A stretch of 64,000 nt of DNA from positions 989,001 through 1,053,000 of the forward strand of contig NC_014816.1 in the NCBI RefSeq assembly GCF_000175215.2, in the 5' to 3' direction. This document shows positions 18,021 to 26,268 of this stretch, piece by piece. Below the pieces are notes generated by a model, which did no database searches, was not told the DNA's origin, and saw only the letters and a list, made by a program, of their open reading frames with translations. Position 1 is the first letter of the stretch; every line of letters starts with the position of its first letter. The position numbers were made by a program, and so were the translations under genes. Origin of the DNA: Asticcacaulis excentricus CB 48 (GTDB lineage: Bacteria; Pseudomonadota; Alphaproteobacteria; Caulobacterales; Caulobacteraceae).

Positions 18021-18326
18021 ATGGCTAAGAAATCGGCTGTAAACCGTAACGAGATGGTCAAGAAGCTCGTTGACAAATACGCTGCCAAGCGCGCTGCGCT
18101 CAAGGCGGCGGCTGTTGACGAATCTCTTCCGCTGGAAGAGCGCTTCGAAGCTCGCCTCGCCCTCGCCAAGCTGCCCCGCAACTCGGCGCCCACCCGCATC
18201 CGCAACCGCTGCGAAGTCACCGGACGTCCGCGCGCCTTCTATCGCAAGCTCAAGATGAGCCGCGTCAGCCTGCGCAAGCTGGCCAATGAAGGCCAGATCC
18301 CCGGCATGACCAAGGCCAGCTGGTAA
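18021..18326 (+). CDS. rpsN: 30S ribosomal protein S14 (long, zinc-free type)
   Basis: A 101-residue 30S head protein. R-N-R-C-x-V-T-G-R-P-R-x-F-x-R-K-x-x-M-S-R is conserved. Only one cysteine occurs there, so it is the C-minus form that does not bind zinc. A reasonable binding site (GGGGAAAGG) lies upstream. Confidence 0.97.
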   Translation: MAKKSAVNRNEMVKKLVDKYAAKRAALKAAAVDESLPLEERFEARLALAKLPRNSAPTRIRNRCEVTGRPRAFYRKLKMSRVSLRKLANEGQIPGMTKASW

Positions 18327-18342
18327 GGGAAGATCACACAAC

Positions 18343-18741
18343 ATGTTCATCTCTGATCCCCTGAGCGATATGATCGCCCGCATCAAGAACGCCGCCCAGC
18401 GCAGCCGTTCCAAGGTGCTCACCCCCGCGTCCAAGCTGCGCGCCCGCGTGCTCGACGTCCTCAAGGACGAAGGCTATATCCGCGGTTACGAGCTGCTCGA
18501 AGTGCCGGGTGAATTCCCGCAGTTTGAAATCGAACTGAAGTACTTCGATGGTCAGCCGGTCATCGCGGAAATCGCCCGCGTGTCCAAGCCCGGCCGTCGC
18601 GTCTATTCGTCGATCAAAGATCTGAAGCCGATCAAAAACGGCCTTGGCATCGCGATCCTGTCCACGCCCAAGGGCGTCCTGTCTGACACCGCTGCCCGCG
18701 AACTGAACGTCGGTGGCGAAGTCCTCTGCCGCGTCTACTAA
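18343..18741 (+). CDS. rpsH: 30S ribosomal protein S8
   Basis: A 132-residue protein that binds the central domain of 16S rRNA. D-P-x-x-D-M-I-A-R-I-x-N-A at the start and the terminal G-G-E-V-L-C-R-V-Y are typical. In enterobacteria S8 represses the spc operon at a site in rplE mRNA; I did not find a matching fold by eye. Confidence 0.97.
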   Translation: MFISDPLSDMIARIKNAAQRSRSKVLTPASKLRARVLDVLKDEGYIRGYELLEVPGEFPQFEIELKYFDGQPVIAEIARVSKPGRRVYSSIKDLKPIKNGLGIAILSTPKGVLSDTAARELNVGGEVLCRVY

Positions 18742-18778
18742 GACCGGCGGGACTTACTTAAGACCATAGGAACACATA

Positions 18779-19312
18779 ATGTCTCGTATTGGGAAAAAGG
18801 CCATTGCTGTACCGAAGGGCGTGACCATCACGCTCGACGGTCAGGCCATCACGGTTAAGGGGCCCAAGGGCCAGCTCAACTGGACCGTGGTTGAAGAAAT
18901 CGAAGTCACGCACGAAGCCGACAATCTGTCGGTCGCGCCGCGTGGCGAAACCGCTCGCCACCGTGCGATGTGGGGTCTGTCGCGCACGCTCATCGCCAAC
19001 ATGGTGAAGGGCGTGACCGAGGGCTTCGAGTCGAACCTCGAACTGGTCGGCGTTGGTTACCGCGCTGCCATGAAGGGCAACAACCTCGAACTGTCGCTCG
19101 GTTTCTCGCACCCGGTCGAAGTGGCTCCGCCTGCCGGCGTCACCTTCGTCGTGCCGAAGCAGACTGAAATCAAGATCCAGGGCATCGACAAGCAGGTCGT
19201 CGGCGAACTCGCAGCCAAGATCCGCAAGATTCGTCCGCCTGAGCCTTACAAGGCCAAGGGTGTCCGTTACGCCGGCGAGAAGGTTCGCCGCAAGGAAGGG
19301 AAGAAGAAGTAA
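18779..19312 (+). CDS. rplF: 50S ribosomal protein L6
   Basis: A 177-residue protein near the GTPase-associated centre. M-S-R-I-G-K-K-x-I-x-x-P, V-x-G-P-K-G and R-x-P-E-P-Y-K-x-K-G-V-R-Y are diagnostic. It follows rpsH after 37 bases and precedes rplR by three. Confidence 0.97.
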   Translation: MSRIGKKAIAVPKGVTITLDGQAITVKGPKGQLNWTVVEEIEVTHEADNLSVAPRGETARHRAMWGLSRTLIANMVKGVTEGFESNLELVGVGYRAAMKGNNLELSLGFSHPVEVAPPAGVTFVVPKQTEIKIQGIDKQVVGELAAKIRKIRPPEPYKAKGVRYAGEKVRRKEGKKK

Positions 19313-19315
19313 GCC

Positions 19316-19669
19316 ATGGCTCTCTCTCCTCGTGAACAAATGGCTCGTCGGGCGCAACGTAACCGCACCCGGCTCAAGAGCCTCTCCAACGGCCGCCCGC
19401 GTCTGTCGGTCTTCCGTTCGGACAAGAACATCTACGCTCAGGTCATCGACGATTCGAAGGGCGTTACCGTTGCTGCGGCTTCGTCGCTCGAAACGGCCGC
19501 CAAGCGTGGGTCGAACGCCGCCTCCGCCACCGAAGTGGGTAAGCTGGTCGCCCAGCGCGCCATCGAGGCCGGTATCAAGGACGTTGTCTTTGACCGTGGC
19601 GGTTACATCTATCACGGCCGGGTGAAGGCGTTGGCAGATGCCGCGCGCGAAGCCGGTCTCAACTTCTAA
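19316..19669 (+). CDS. rplR: 50S ribosomal protein L18
   Basis: A 117-residue protein that binds 5S rRNA with L5. R-L-S-V-F-R-S-x-K-x-I-Y-A-Q-V-I-D-D and F-D-R-G-G-Y-x-Y-H-G-R-V are characteristic. Confidence 0.97.
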   Translation: MALSPREQMARRAQRNRTRLKSLSNGRPRLSVFRSDKNIYAQVIDDSKGVTVAAASSLETAAKRGSNAASATEVGKLVAQRAIEAGIKDVVFDRGGYIYHGRVKALADAAREAGLNF

Positions 19670-19681
19670 GGGGTACGTTCA

Positions 19682-20257
19682 ATGGCTCGTCCCAGCGAAA
19701 ACCGCAACGATCGTCGCGAACGCACCGAAGAACCTTCGGAGTTTGTCGAAAAGCTCGTTCACATCAACCGCGTCGCCGCCACCGTGAAGGGTGGCCGTCG
19801 CTTCAGCTTCGCTGCTCTGATGGTCGTTGGTGACCAGAAGGGCCGTGTAGGCTTCGGTCATGGCAAGGCGCGCGAAGTGCCGGAAGCCATCCGCAAGGCG
19901 ACCGAAGAAGCCAAGAAGTCGATGGTTCGCATCCCGCTTCGCGAATCCCGCACCCTGCACCACGACGGTTACGGCCGTTGGGGCGCCGGTAAGATCCAGC
20001 TCCGCGCGGCCCCTCCGGGCACCGGCGTGATCGCGGGGGGTCCGATGCGTGCCGTGCTCGAAACCCTGGGCGTCTCTGACGTCGTGGGCAAGTCGCTCGG
20101 TTCGTCGAACCCCTACAACATGGTGCGCGCCACCTTTGAAGCTCTGAAGGTGCAGTCTTCGCCCCGTCAGATCGCCGCCAAGCGCGGTAAGAAGGTTGGC
20201 GACATCCTGACGCGTCGCAACGATGGCGCTTCGTCGCCTGAATCGATCGAGGGCTAA
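19682..20257 (+). CDS. rpsE: 30S ribosomal protein S5
   Basis: A 191-residue protein at the mRNA entry and decoding site. K-G-G-R-R-F-S-F-x-A-L-x-V-V-G-D and G-x-G-H-G-K-A-R-E-V-P are conserved; the loop where spectinomycin-resistance changes occur looks wild type. N- and C-termini are extended compared with E. coli. Confidence 0.97.
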   Translation: MARPSENRNDRRERTEEPSEFVEKLVHINRVAATVKGGRRFSFAALMVVGDQKGRVGFGHGKAREVPEAIRKATEEAKKSMVRIPLRESRTLHHDGYGRWGAGKIQLRAAPPGTGVIAGGPMRAVLETLGVSDVVGKSLGSSNPYNMVRATFEALKVQSSPRQIAAKRGKKVGDILTRRNDGASSPESIEG

Positions 20258-20262
20258 TCATC

Positions 20263-20439
20263 ATGGCTCAAGTCACTGTCAAGCAAACCGGCAGCCCCAT
20301 CCGCCGCACCAAGGACCAGCGCGCCACGCTCGCCGGTCTCGGTCTCAACAAGATGGGCCGTGTCTCGACTCTGGAGGATACTCCTTCGGTGCGCGGTATG
20401 ATCGCCAAGGTCGCTCACCTCATCGAGATCGTTGAGTAA
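20263..20439 (+). CDS. rpmD: 50S ribosomal protein L30
   Basis: A short 58-residue gene directly after rpsE (five bases between). It begins M-A-Q-V-T-V-K-Q-T-G-S-P-I-R-R and contains L-G-L-N-K-M-G-R, the L30 signature, ending in I-E-I-V-E. A clear terminator follows about 25 bases later. Confidence 0.95.
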   Translation: MAQVTVKQTGSPIRRTKDQRATLAGLGLNKMGRVSTLEDTPSVRGMIAKVAHLIEIVE

Positions 20440-20464
20440 GCGGCTCTGCCGAGATTGAAACAAA

Positions 20465-20495
20465 GACGCCCCGGCATTCGTGTCGGGGCGTTTTG
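20465..20495 (+). terminator. Terminator between rpmD and rplO
   Basis: ACGCCCCG pairs with CGGGGCGT around a ten-base loop and is followed by TTTTGCTATTT. Its place inside what is normally one spc operon suggests that transcription is at least partly stopped before rplO. Confidence 0.75.
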
Positions 20496-20545
20496 CTATT
20501 TATGAGAGCCGTATTTCTTAACGGTTTCCGCTTTTCCAGCCGAGT

Positions 20546-20559
20546 TGGCGTTAACGCCA
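20546..20559. promoter_or_regulatory. 14-bp palindrome upstream of rplO
   Basis: TGGCGTTAACGCCA is a perfect inverted repeat centred on GTTAAC, 28 bases before the rplO ATG. It could be an operator or a leader hairpin. Confidence 0.35.
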
Positions 20560-20587
20560 GCGCATCTTTTCAAGAAAGGCATCCCAG

Positions 20588-21067
20588 ATGACCAAGCTGA
20601 ATGAAATCCGTGACAATGAAGGCGCCACCAAGGGGCGTATGCGCGTTGGCCGTGGCCCCGGTTCGGGCAAGGGCAAGACGTCCGGCCGCGGTGTAAAGGG
20701 TCAGAAGTCGCGTACCGGCGTGTCGCTGCTAGGCTTCGAAGGCGGTCAGATGCCGCTTTACATGCGTATGCCGAAGCGTGGCTTCAATAAGCGCAACCGT
20801 GCCGAATACGCCGAAGTCAACCTGTGGCGTCTGCAACAGGCCGTTGACGCGGGCAAGCTCGACGCTTCCGCGACCATCGACGCCGCCGCCCTGAAGGCCG
20901 CCGGTGTCATCCGTCGTGAACTCGACGGCGTGCGCCTGCTGGGCGAGGGCGAACTGACGGCGAAGCTGAGCCTGTCGGTCTTTTCGGCCACCGCTTCGGC
21001 GGTCAAGGCGGTCGAAGCCGCGGGCGGATCAGTCGCTCAGGCGCGTCCGGCCAAGACCGAAGCCTAA
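20588..21067 (+). CDS. rplO: 50S ribosomal protein L15
   Basis: A 159-residue late-assembly protein. L-N-E-I-R-D-N-E-G-A, the glycine-rich G-R-G-x-G-S-G-K-G-K-T-S-G-R-G-x-K-G-Q-K-S-R and G-G-Q-M-P-L-Y-x-R-x-P-K-R-G-F are unmistakable. It is bracketed by terminators on both sides, unlike in E. coli. Confidence 0.97.
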   Translation: MTKLNEIRDNEGATKGRMRVGRGPGSGKGKTSGRGVKGQKSRTGVSLLGFEGGQMPLYMRMPKRGFNKRNRAEYAEVNLWRLQQAVDAGKLDASATIDAAALKAAGVIRRELDGVRLLGEGELTAKLSLSVFSATASAVKAVEAAGGSVAQARPAKTEA

Positions 21068-21080
21068 GTCAAAAATGTCA

Positions 21081-21116
21081 CGCACCCTGATCTTTCGGGA
21101 TCAGGGTGCGGCATTT
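21081..21116 (+). terminator. Terminator after rplO
   Basis: An 11-bp perfect stem, GCACCCTGATC with GATCAGGGTGC, has a 6-base loop and is followed by GGCATTTT. It separates rplO from secY. Confidence 0.8.
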
Positions 21117-21162
21117 TCGGTTTCGCTTCCCCATATGCGACCAAAGCCGGAGGTCACTCGCT

Positions 21163-21191
21163 TTGACAACGGCTTGCGGGGCCCGTAAGGG
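21163..21191 (+). promoter_or_regulatory. Candidate promoter of secY-adk
   Basis: A consensus TTGACA is followed after 17 bases by TAAGGG, 50 bases before the secY ATG. It lies after the rplO terminator, where a promoter is expected. Confidence 0.4.
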
Positions 21192-21241
21192 TGGTACAGA
21201 CAGGACGGAATCATGCATTTCGTCCGTGACTTGAGGTTTTC

Positions 21242-22594
21242 ATGGCATCTGCGGCTGAACAATTAGCGGCCAATCTGAACTTCAGCGCCTTTGCCAAGGC
21301 GACTGAGCTTCATAAGCGTCTTCTTTTCACTCTGGGCGCGCTGATCGTCTATCGTCTGGGGACCTATATCCCCATTCCAGGTATCGATCTTGCGGCGTTT
21401 GAGCGGGCCTTTTCGGGCCAGTCCCAGGGCATTCTAGGCATGTTCAACATGTTCTCCGGCGGTGCCGTTGAGCGCATGGCGATTTTCGCCCTGAACATCA
21501 TGCCGTATATTTCGGCGTCGATCATTGTTCAGCTGATGGGTTCGGTCTATGCACCGTGGGAAAAGTTGCGCAAGGAAGGCGGCGAAGCCGGCCGCAAGCA
21601 GCTCAATCAGTATACTCGCTATCTGACCCTCATCCTGGCGCTGGTTCAGTCCTTCTCCATCTCTGCCGGGATGCAAGCGTCTGGTCTGGCGCTGGACCCG
21701 GGCCCGATGTTCATTATCTCGTCGGTCGTCACCCTGACGGGCGGTACTCTTTTCCTGATGTGGCTAGGTGAGCAGATCACGGCGCGCGGCGTTGGTAACG
21801 GTACCTCGCTGATCATCTTTGCCGGTATCGTTGCGGTCCTGCCGCGCACCATCGGTAACCTGCTGGCGCTGGCCAAGGAAGGCCAGATCAATGCCGGCGT
21901 CCTGCTGCTTATCGTGCTGGTTCTGATTGCCGCTATCGTCTTTATCGTCTTCATGGAGCGATCGCAGCGTCGTCTTCTGGTTCAGTATCCGAAGCGTCAG
22001 GTTGGCAACCGCGTAATGGGCGGCGAATCGTCCTTCATGCCGCTGAAGGTCAACACCGCGGGCGTTATTCCGCCGATCTTTGCCTCGTCGCTGCTATTGA
22101 TGCCGACTACGGCCGCCGCGTTCCTCGCCCGTGACCCTTCCAAGGTGCCGGAATGGCTGTCGTGGCTTCCGGGCGTAACAGCGCAACTGACGCATGGTCA
22201 GCCGGTGTTTATGGCGCTCTATGCCGCCATGATTATTTTCTTCTGCTTCCTTTACACCTCGCTGGTCTTCAATCCGGACGAAACGGCGGAAAACCTGCGA
22301 AAGTATGGCGGCTTCTTGCCGGGCATCCGTCCGGGCAAGCGCACGGCCGAATATCTCGACTTCGTGCTGACCCGCATTACGGTCATCGGCGCGGCCTATA
22401 TCACCATCGTCTGTCTGCTGCCAGAATTCCTGATCTCAAACCTGGGCAACAGCTTCTATTTCGGAGGCACGTCGATCCTGATCGTCGTGACCGTGACCAT
22501 GGACACGGTGGCTCAGATTCAATCGCATCTGCTGGCACACCAGTATGATGGCCTGATCAAGAAATCAAAAATGCGGGGAGCGCGCGGCAGATGA
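21242..22594 (+). CDS. secY: Protein translocase subunit SecY
   Basis: A 450-residue inner-membrane protein with ten hydrophobic segments, forming the protein-conducting channel with SecE and SecG. The start (K-R-L-L-F-T-L-G-A-L-I-V-Y-R-L-G-x-Y-I-P-I-P-G-I) and the plug region after it are typical, as is the cytoplasmic loop R-R-L-L-V-Q-Y-P-K-R-Q-V-G. It overlaps adk by four bases (ATGA), so the two are translationally coupled. Confidence 0.98.
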   Translation: MASAAEQLAANLNFSAFAKATELHKRLLFTLGALIVYRLGTYIPIPGIDLAAFERAFSGQSQGILGMFNMFSGGAVERMAIFALNIMPYISASIIVQLMGSVYAPWEKLRKEGGEAGRKQLNQYTRYLTLILALVQSFSISAGMQASGLALDPGPMFIISSVVTLTGGTLFLMWLGEQITARGVGNGTSLIIFAGIVAVLPRTIGNLLALAKEGQINAGVLLLIVLVLIAAIVFIVFMERSQRRLLVQYPKRQVGNRVMGGESSFMPLKVNTAGVIPPIFASSLLLMPTTAAAFLARDPSKVPEWLSWLPGVTAQLTHGQPVFMALYAAMIIFFCFLYTSLVFNPDETAENLRKYGGFLPGIRPGKRTAEYLDFVLTRITVIGAAYITIVCLLPEFLISNLGNSFYFGGTSILIVVTVTMDTVAQIQSHLLAHQYDGLIKKSKMRGARGR

Positions 22595-23163
22595 ACCTGA
22601 TTCTTTTCGGACCTCCGGCAGCAGGCAAGGGCACGCAGGCCAAGCGTCTGGTCGTGGCGCACAATATGGTGCAGCTTTCGACCGGTGATATGCTGCGTGC
22701 CGCCATCGCGTCGGGTTCCGAGCTGGGCCAGAAGGTCAAGTCGATCATCGACACGGGCGGGCTGGTGTCGGACGACATCGTGATCGACCTGATCAAGACC
22801 AATCTACCAGCGGCCGAAGCGGCAGGCGGAGCCATTTTCGATGGCTTCCCGCGCACCGTGGCTCAGGCCGAAGCGCTGGACGCCATGTTGGCCGAACGCG
22901 ATTCCACCATCGACATCGTCGTCCGTCTCAAGGTCGATGACAATGCGCTGGTCGAACGTATCGAAAAGCGCTTTGCCGAACAGGGGCGTTCGGACGACAA
23001 TCCTGAAAGCTACAAGGTGCGTCTGGCAGCCTATAACGCGCAGACGGCGCCCCTGTTGCCCTACTATGCGACACAGGGCAAGTTGGTCGAGGTCGATGGC
23101 ATGGGTTCGGTCGAAGAGGTTTCGGCCCGTATCGAAGCCGCGCTGTCCGAGCACGTCAGCTAA
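22591..23163 (+). CDS. adk: Adenylate kinase (short-LID form)
   Basis: A 190-residue enzyme that interconverts ATP plus AMP with two ADP. The P-loop G-P-P-A-A-G-K-G-T, the AMP-binding L-S-T-G-D-M-L-R and the D-G-F-P-R-T segment are present. It is shorter than the 214-residue E. coli type because the LID domain is reduced and lacks a zinc site, a common alphaproteobacterial variant. Pairing with secY is the usual order in this class. Confidence 0.97.
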   Translation: MNLILFGPPAAGKGTQAKRLVVAHNMVQLSTGDMLRAAIASGSELGQKVKSIIDTGGLVSDDIVIDLIKTNLPAAEAAGGAIFDGFPRTVAQAEALDAMLAERDSTIDIVVRLKVDDNALVERIEKRFAEQGRSDDNPESYKVRLAAYNAQTAPLLPYYATQGKLVEVDGMGSVEEVSARIEAALSEHVS

Positions 23164-23322
23164 TCACAGATTCGGAAATTTCGGTTTCCAATGCCTTCAC
23201 CCCAAGACAGGGGCGGGGGCACCCCTCCAGCTTCGGCTGGAACCCAACCCTACCGTCTTTTTGGGGCTTGCAACGGCTTTCACCTCCCGTTAACGGCTTC
23301 GGACAACGGAACTCACCGGGAC

Positions 23323-23352
23323 ATTGTCAGATTCAGTTTGAATCTTGACAAT
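23323..23352. promoter_or_regulatory. Inverted repeat overlapping a TTGACA box
   Basis: ATTGTCA-GATTCA and TGAATC-TTGACAAT are inverted copies around a 3-base centre, with one bulged base. The right arm contains TTGACA. It sits 17 bases before the stronger rpsM promoter, a good position for a regulator-binding site. Confidence 0.4.
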
Positions 23353-23368
23353 ATCTCAATCCTACCCA

Positions 23369-23396
23369 TTGACGGGAGCCAAACCCTCTGTATAAG
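23369..23396 (+). promoter_or_regulatory. Promoter of the alpha (rpsM) operon
   Basis: TTGACG, a 16-base spacer and TATAAG form the best sigma-70-like match in the ribosomal cluster. It lies 117 bases before rpsM in a 349-base gap. Confidence 0.55.
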
Positions 23397-23407
23397 GGGC
23401 AGCTTCC

Positions 23408-23482
23408 GCGAAAGGCGCTTGTGCCCGCTCACCCGCCATCCCTGAGGGATGGGGTAGCAGGCGCGTCCCTTTCGCCTTTTAA
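23408..23482 (+). promoter_or_regulatory. Structured rpsM leader
   Basis: GCGAAAGGCGC near 23408 can pair with GCGCGTCCCTTTCGC near 23460-23474, enclosing a perfect CCATCCC-TGA-GGGATGG hairpin (23436-23452). CTTTT follows the outer stem. It begins just after the promoter and ends about 30 bases before the start codon, so it is a leader fold that could act as attenuator or ribosomal-protein target. Confidence 0.45.
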
Positions 23483-23512
23483 CGTGTCAACGCACGTTCA
23501 GGAGATTCAGAC

Positions 23513-23881
23513 GTGGCCCGTATCGCAGGCGTCAATATACCGACCAATAAGCGCGTTGTGATCGCGCTCCAGTATATCCACGGCATTGGTCAACAAAAGG
23601 CCAAGGAAATCGTGGAAAAGGTGGGCATCGAAGACGCCCGCCGTGTAAACTCGCTCTCGGATGCCGAAGTGTTGCAGATCCGCGAAACCATCGACCGTGA
23701 CTATCTGGTTGAAGGCGATCTGCGTCGCGAAACGTCCATGAACATCAAGCGCTTGATGGACCTGGCCTGCTACCGTGGCCTGCGTCACCGTAAGGGCCTG
23801 CCGGTCCGCGGTCAGCGCACCCACACCAACGCCCGCACCCGCAAGGGTCCGGCGAAGCCCATCGCCGGCAAGAAGAAGTAA
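23513..23881 (+). CDS. rpsM: 30S ribosomal protein S13
   Basis: A 122-residue 30S head protein contacting P-site tRNA and L5. It starts at GTG with TTCAGGAGAT upstream, and has A-R-I-A-G-V-x-I-P and Y-R-G-x-R-H-R-x-G-L-P-V-R-G-Q-R-T-x-x-N-A-R-T-R-K-G. It opens the alpha operon; rpmJ, often found before it, is absent. Confidence 0.97.
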   Translation: MARIAGVNIPTNKRVVIALQYIHGIGQQKAKEIVEKVGIEDARRVNSLSDAEVLQIRETIDRDYLVEGDLRRETSMNIKRLMDLACYRGLRHRKGLPVRGQRTHTNARTRKGPAKPIAGKKK

Positions 23882-23895
23882 TCGGGATCTGATTT

Positions 23896-24285
23896 ATGGC
23901 CAAAGAACCTTCACGCGTTAAAAAGCGCGAGCGTAAAAACATCACTTCGGGCGTGGCGCACGTCAATGCCTCGTTCAACAACACCATGATCACCATCACG
24001 GACGCGCAAGGTAATGCGATTTCGTGGTCTTCGGCTGGTCACATGGGCTTCAAGGGTTCGCGTAAATCGACCCCTTACGCTGCTCAGGTAGCCGCTGAAG
24101 ACGCCGGCAAGAAGGCGATCGAGCATGGTGTGAAGACGCTTGAAGTCAGCGTCGCCGGTCCGGGTTCGGGCCGTGAATCGGCTCTGCGCGCGCTGCAAGC
24201 CGTCGGCTTCACGATCACGACCATCCGTGACGTGACCCCGATCCCGCACAACGGCTGCCGTCCGCCGAAGCGTCGTCGCGTTTAA
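23896..24285 (+). CDS. rpsK: 30S ribosomal protein S11
   Basis: A 129-residue protein of the 30S platform. V-A-H-V-x-A-S-F-N-N-T-x-I-T-I-T-D-x-x-G and the final P-H-N-G-C-R-P-P-K-R-R-R-V are diagnostic. rpsD, which follows in enterobacteria, is not here. Confidence 0.97.
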   Translation: MAKEPSRVKKRERKNITSGVAHVNASFNNTMITITDAQGNAISWSSAGHMGFKGSRKSTPYAAQVAAEDAGKKAIEHGVKTLEVSVAGPGSGRESALRALQAVGFTITTIRDVTPIPHNGCRPPKRRRV

Positions 24286-24307
24286 TACCGATTTCTACCC
24301 CTTTTCC

Positions 24308-24336
24308 GTTGCCCTCGGCCTGAAGCTGAGGGCAAC
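24308..24336 (+). promoter_or_regulatory. Hairpin between rpsK and rpoA
   Basis: GTTGCCCTC pairs exactly with GAGGGCAAC around an 11-base loop, followed by CTTTCTCGTCT. It ends 21 bases before rpoA. It may partially terminate, protect the rpsMK message or shape rpoA translation. Confidence 0.5.
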
Positions 24337-24357
24337 CTTTCTCGTCTGAGGGACGCA

Positions 24358-25374
24358 ATGATCGAAAGAAACTGGCAGCAGCTTATTCGTCCCGAGAAGC
24401 CCCAAATCGAGTCCGGTCAGGATTCCCAGCGCAAGATGCGTCTTGTTGCGGAACCCCTGGAACGCGGCTTTGGCGTGACGCTCGGTAATGCTCTGCGCCG
24501 CGTGCTCCTGTCCTCCCTGCAAGGGGCGGCGGTGACAGCGGTACAAATCGACGGCGTTGTTCACGAATTTTCCTCAATTGAGGGTGTTCGTGAGGACGTG
24601 GTCGATATCATCCTCAATATCAAACAACTGGCGCTGCGTATGCACGCCGAAGGCCCCAAGCGCATGGTTCTGCGTGCGTCGTCGGCTGGCCCGGTGACCG
24701 CTGGCATGATCGACGTCCCGTCGGACATCGAAGTGCTGAACCCCGACCACGTCATTTGTACGCTGGACGAAGGTGCTTCGGTGCGTATGGAGTTCACGGT
24801 TCAGACCGGTAAGGGCTATGTCCCCGCCGACCGTCTGCGCCCGGAAGATGCGCCGATCGGCCTGATTGCCGTTGACGCTCTCTACTCGCCGGTCAAGAAG
24901 GTGGCTTATCGGGTCGAGCCGACCCGTCAGGGTCAGTCGCTCGATTACGACAAGCTGGTTCTCGACGTTGAAACCAATGCGGCGGTGACGCCGGTGGACG
25001 CGGTGGCTTATGCCGCGCGCATCCTTCAGGATCAACTTCAGATCTTCATCACTTTTGAAGAGCCGAAGCCGGCCATCGTCGAAGAAGGCAAGCCTGAGCT
25101 ACCGTTCAACCCGGCCCTCCTCAAGAAAGTCGATGAACTGGAGCTCAGCGTCCGTTCGGCGAACTGCCTGAAGAACGACAACATTGTCTATATCGGCGAC
25201 CTGATCCAGAAGACGGAATCGGAAATGCTCCGTACTCCCAACTTCGGCCGCAAGTCACTAAACGAAATCAAGGAAGTCCTGCAATCGATGGGGCTGTCGC
25301 TCGGCATGGATGTGCCGAACTGGCCGCCTGAGAATGTCGAGGACCTCGCCAAGAAGTTCGAAGACCAGATCTAA
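24358..25374 (+). CDS. rpoA: DNA-directed RNA polymerase alpha subunit
   Basis: A 338-residue protein. The N-terminal dimerisation domain (about 1-235) carries E-P-L-E-R-G-F-G-x-T-L-G-N-A-L-R-R-V-L-L-S-S. After a linker, the C-terminal domain (about 255-330), which binds UP elements and activators, shows E-L-x-x-S-V-R-x-x-N-C-L-K and N-F-G-x-K-S-L-N-E-I. A terminator follows. Confidence 0.98.
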   Translation: MIERNWQQLIRPEKPQIESGQDSQRKMRLVAEPLERGFGVTLGNALRRVLLSSLQGAAVTAVQIDGVVHEFSSIEGVREDVVDIILNIKQLALRMHAEGPKRMVLRASSAGPVTAGMIDVPSDIEVLNPDHVICTLDEGASVRMEFTVQTGKGYVPADRLRPEDAPIGLIAVDALYSPVKKVAYRVEPTRQGQSLDYDKLVLDVETNAAVTPVDAVAYAARILQDQLQIFITFEEPKPAIVEEGKPELPFNPALLKKVDELELSVRSANCLKNDNIVYIGDLIQKTESEMLRTPNFGRKSLNEIKEVLQSMGLSLGMDVPNWPPENVEDLAKKFEDQI

Positions 25375-25395
25375 GACTTCTGAGATCGTAAGTGG

Positions 25396-25435
25396 GAGGT
25401 CCGATCCGCAAGGGTCGGGCCTCTTGCCTTTTTAT
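25396..25435 (+). terminator. Terminator after rpoA
   Basis: GAGGTCCGATCC pairs with GGGTCGGGCCTC (two G-T pairs) over a GCAA tetraloop, then TTGCCTTTTT. rplQ is therefore probably transcribed partly or wholly from its own start in the 197 bases that follow. Confidence 0.75.
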
Positions 25436-25632
25436 GAGAGGGCAATTCTGTGAATTGCCGGATCACTTATCGGGAAAGACCAAAACCTTGTCCCGGTAAT
25501 TTCCAAAGGACATGTCGTCCGGCGGACGTTCGGAGCGGGCAGGGGTCATGCAGACCCTCTGGCCTTGAGCTTCGGGCCTGTTTTTGGGGTCACGCGCAGC
25601 CAGAGTGCGGCGTGGTCTTATGGAGAATTATC

Positions 25633-26052
25633 ATGCGTCACGGCTCCGGTTACCGTAAACTCGGTCGTACCACCTCGCACCGCATCGCCATGTTTGCCAA
25701 CATGTCGGCCTCGCTGATCAAGCACGAGCAGATCGTCACCACCCTGCCGAAGGCGAAGGAACTGCGTCCGTTCGTCGAAAAGCTGGTTACGCTGGCCAAG
25801 TCGGGCACCTTGCACGACCGTCGTATCGCCATCTCGCGCGTCCGTGATGTGACCCAGGTCGGCAAGCTGTTCGACGTGCTTGCTAAGCGCTATGCCGACC
25901 GTAACGGCGGCTATATCCGCATCATGAAGGCCGGTTTCCGTCACGGCGATAACGCTGCGATGGCTGTCATCGAATTTGTGGATCGTGACGAGTCGGCCAA
26001 GGGGCAGGATTCGGGCCCGGTCTTCACCGCCGACGACGCTGGCGAAGAATAA
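25633..26052 (+). CDS. rplQ: 50S ribosomal protein L17
   Basis: A 139-residue protein near the tunnel exit. M-R-H-x-x-x-x-R-K-L-G-R-x-x-x-H-R and F-A-N-M-x-A-S-L-I-K-H-E-Q-I-x-T-T-L-P-K-A-K are diagnostic. The ATG at 25633 is the family start; a 61-codon upstream extension runs through the leader. It has an acidic C-terminal tail. It is the last gene of the ribosomal cluster. Confidence 0.97.
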   Translation: MRHGSGYRKLGRTTSHRIAMFANMSASLIKHEQIVTTLPKAKELRPFVEKLVTLAKSGTLHDRRIAISRVRDVTQVGKLFDVLAKRYADRNGGYIRIMKAGFRHGDNAAMAVIEFVDRDESAKGQDSGPVFTADDAGEE

Positions 26053-26077
26053 ATCAAGGGTACAGCCCTTTGAGAAG

Positions 26078-26108
26078 AGGCCTCCGGAGTGATCCGGAGG
26101 CCTTTTTT
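26078..26108 (+). terminator. Terminator after rplQ
   Basis: AGGCCTCCGG and CCGGAGGCCT form a perfect 10-bp stem with a 6-base loop, followed by TTTTTG. It ends the ribosomal super-cluster. Confidence 0.9.
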
Positions 26109-26268
26109 GTGCTTTATAAACCTCTGTTAACGCGCCTGTGAACGATCGGGGCGTAACTGTGACTGTCTTAGCGGGGCTTCATTCCCTATCGTTCAGGTGC
26201 GGATTTCGTCTGAGCCTGGCTCGGAAACGGAATTGGCAGTTTTTCCCATAGCCCAACAGGAGGTTTAC

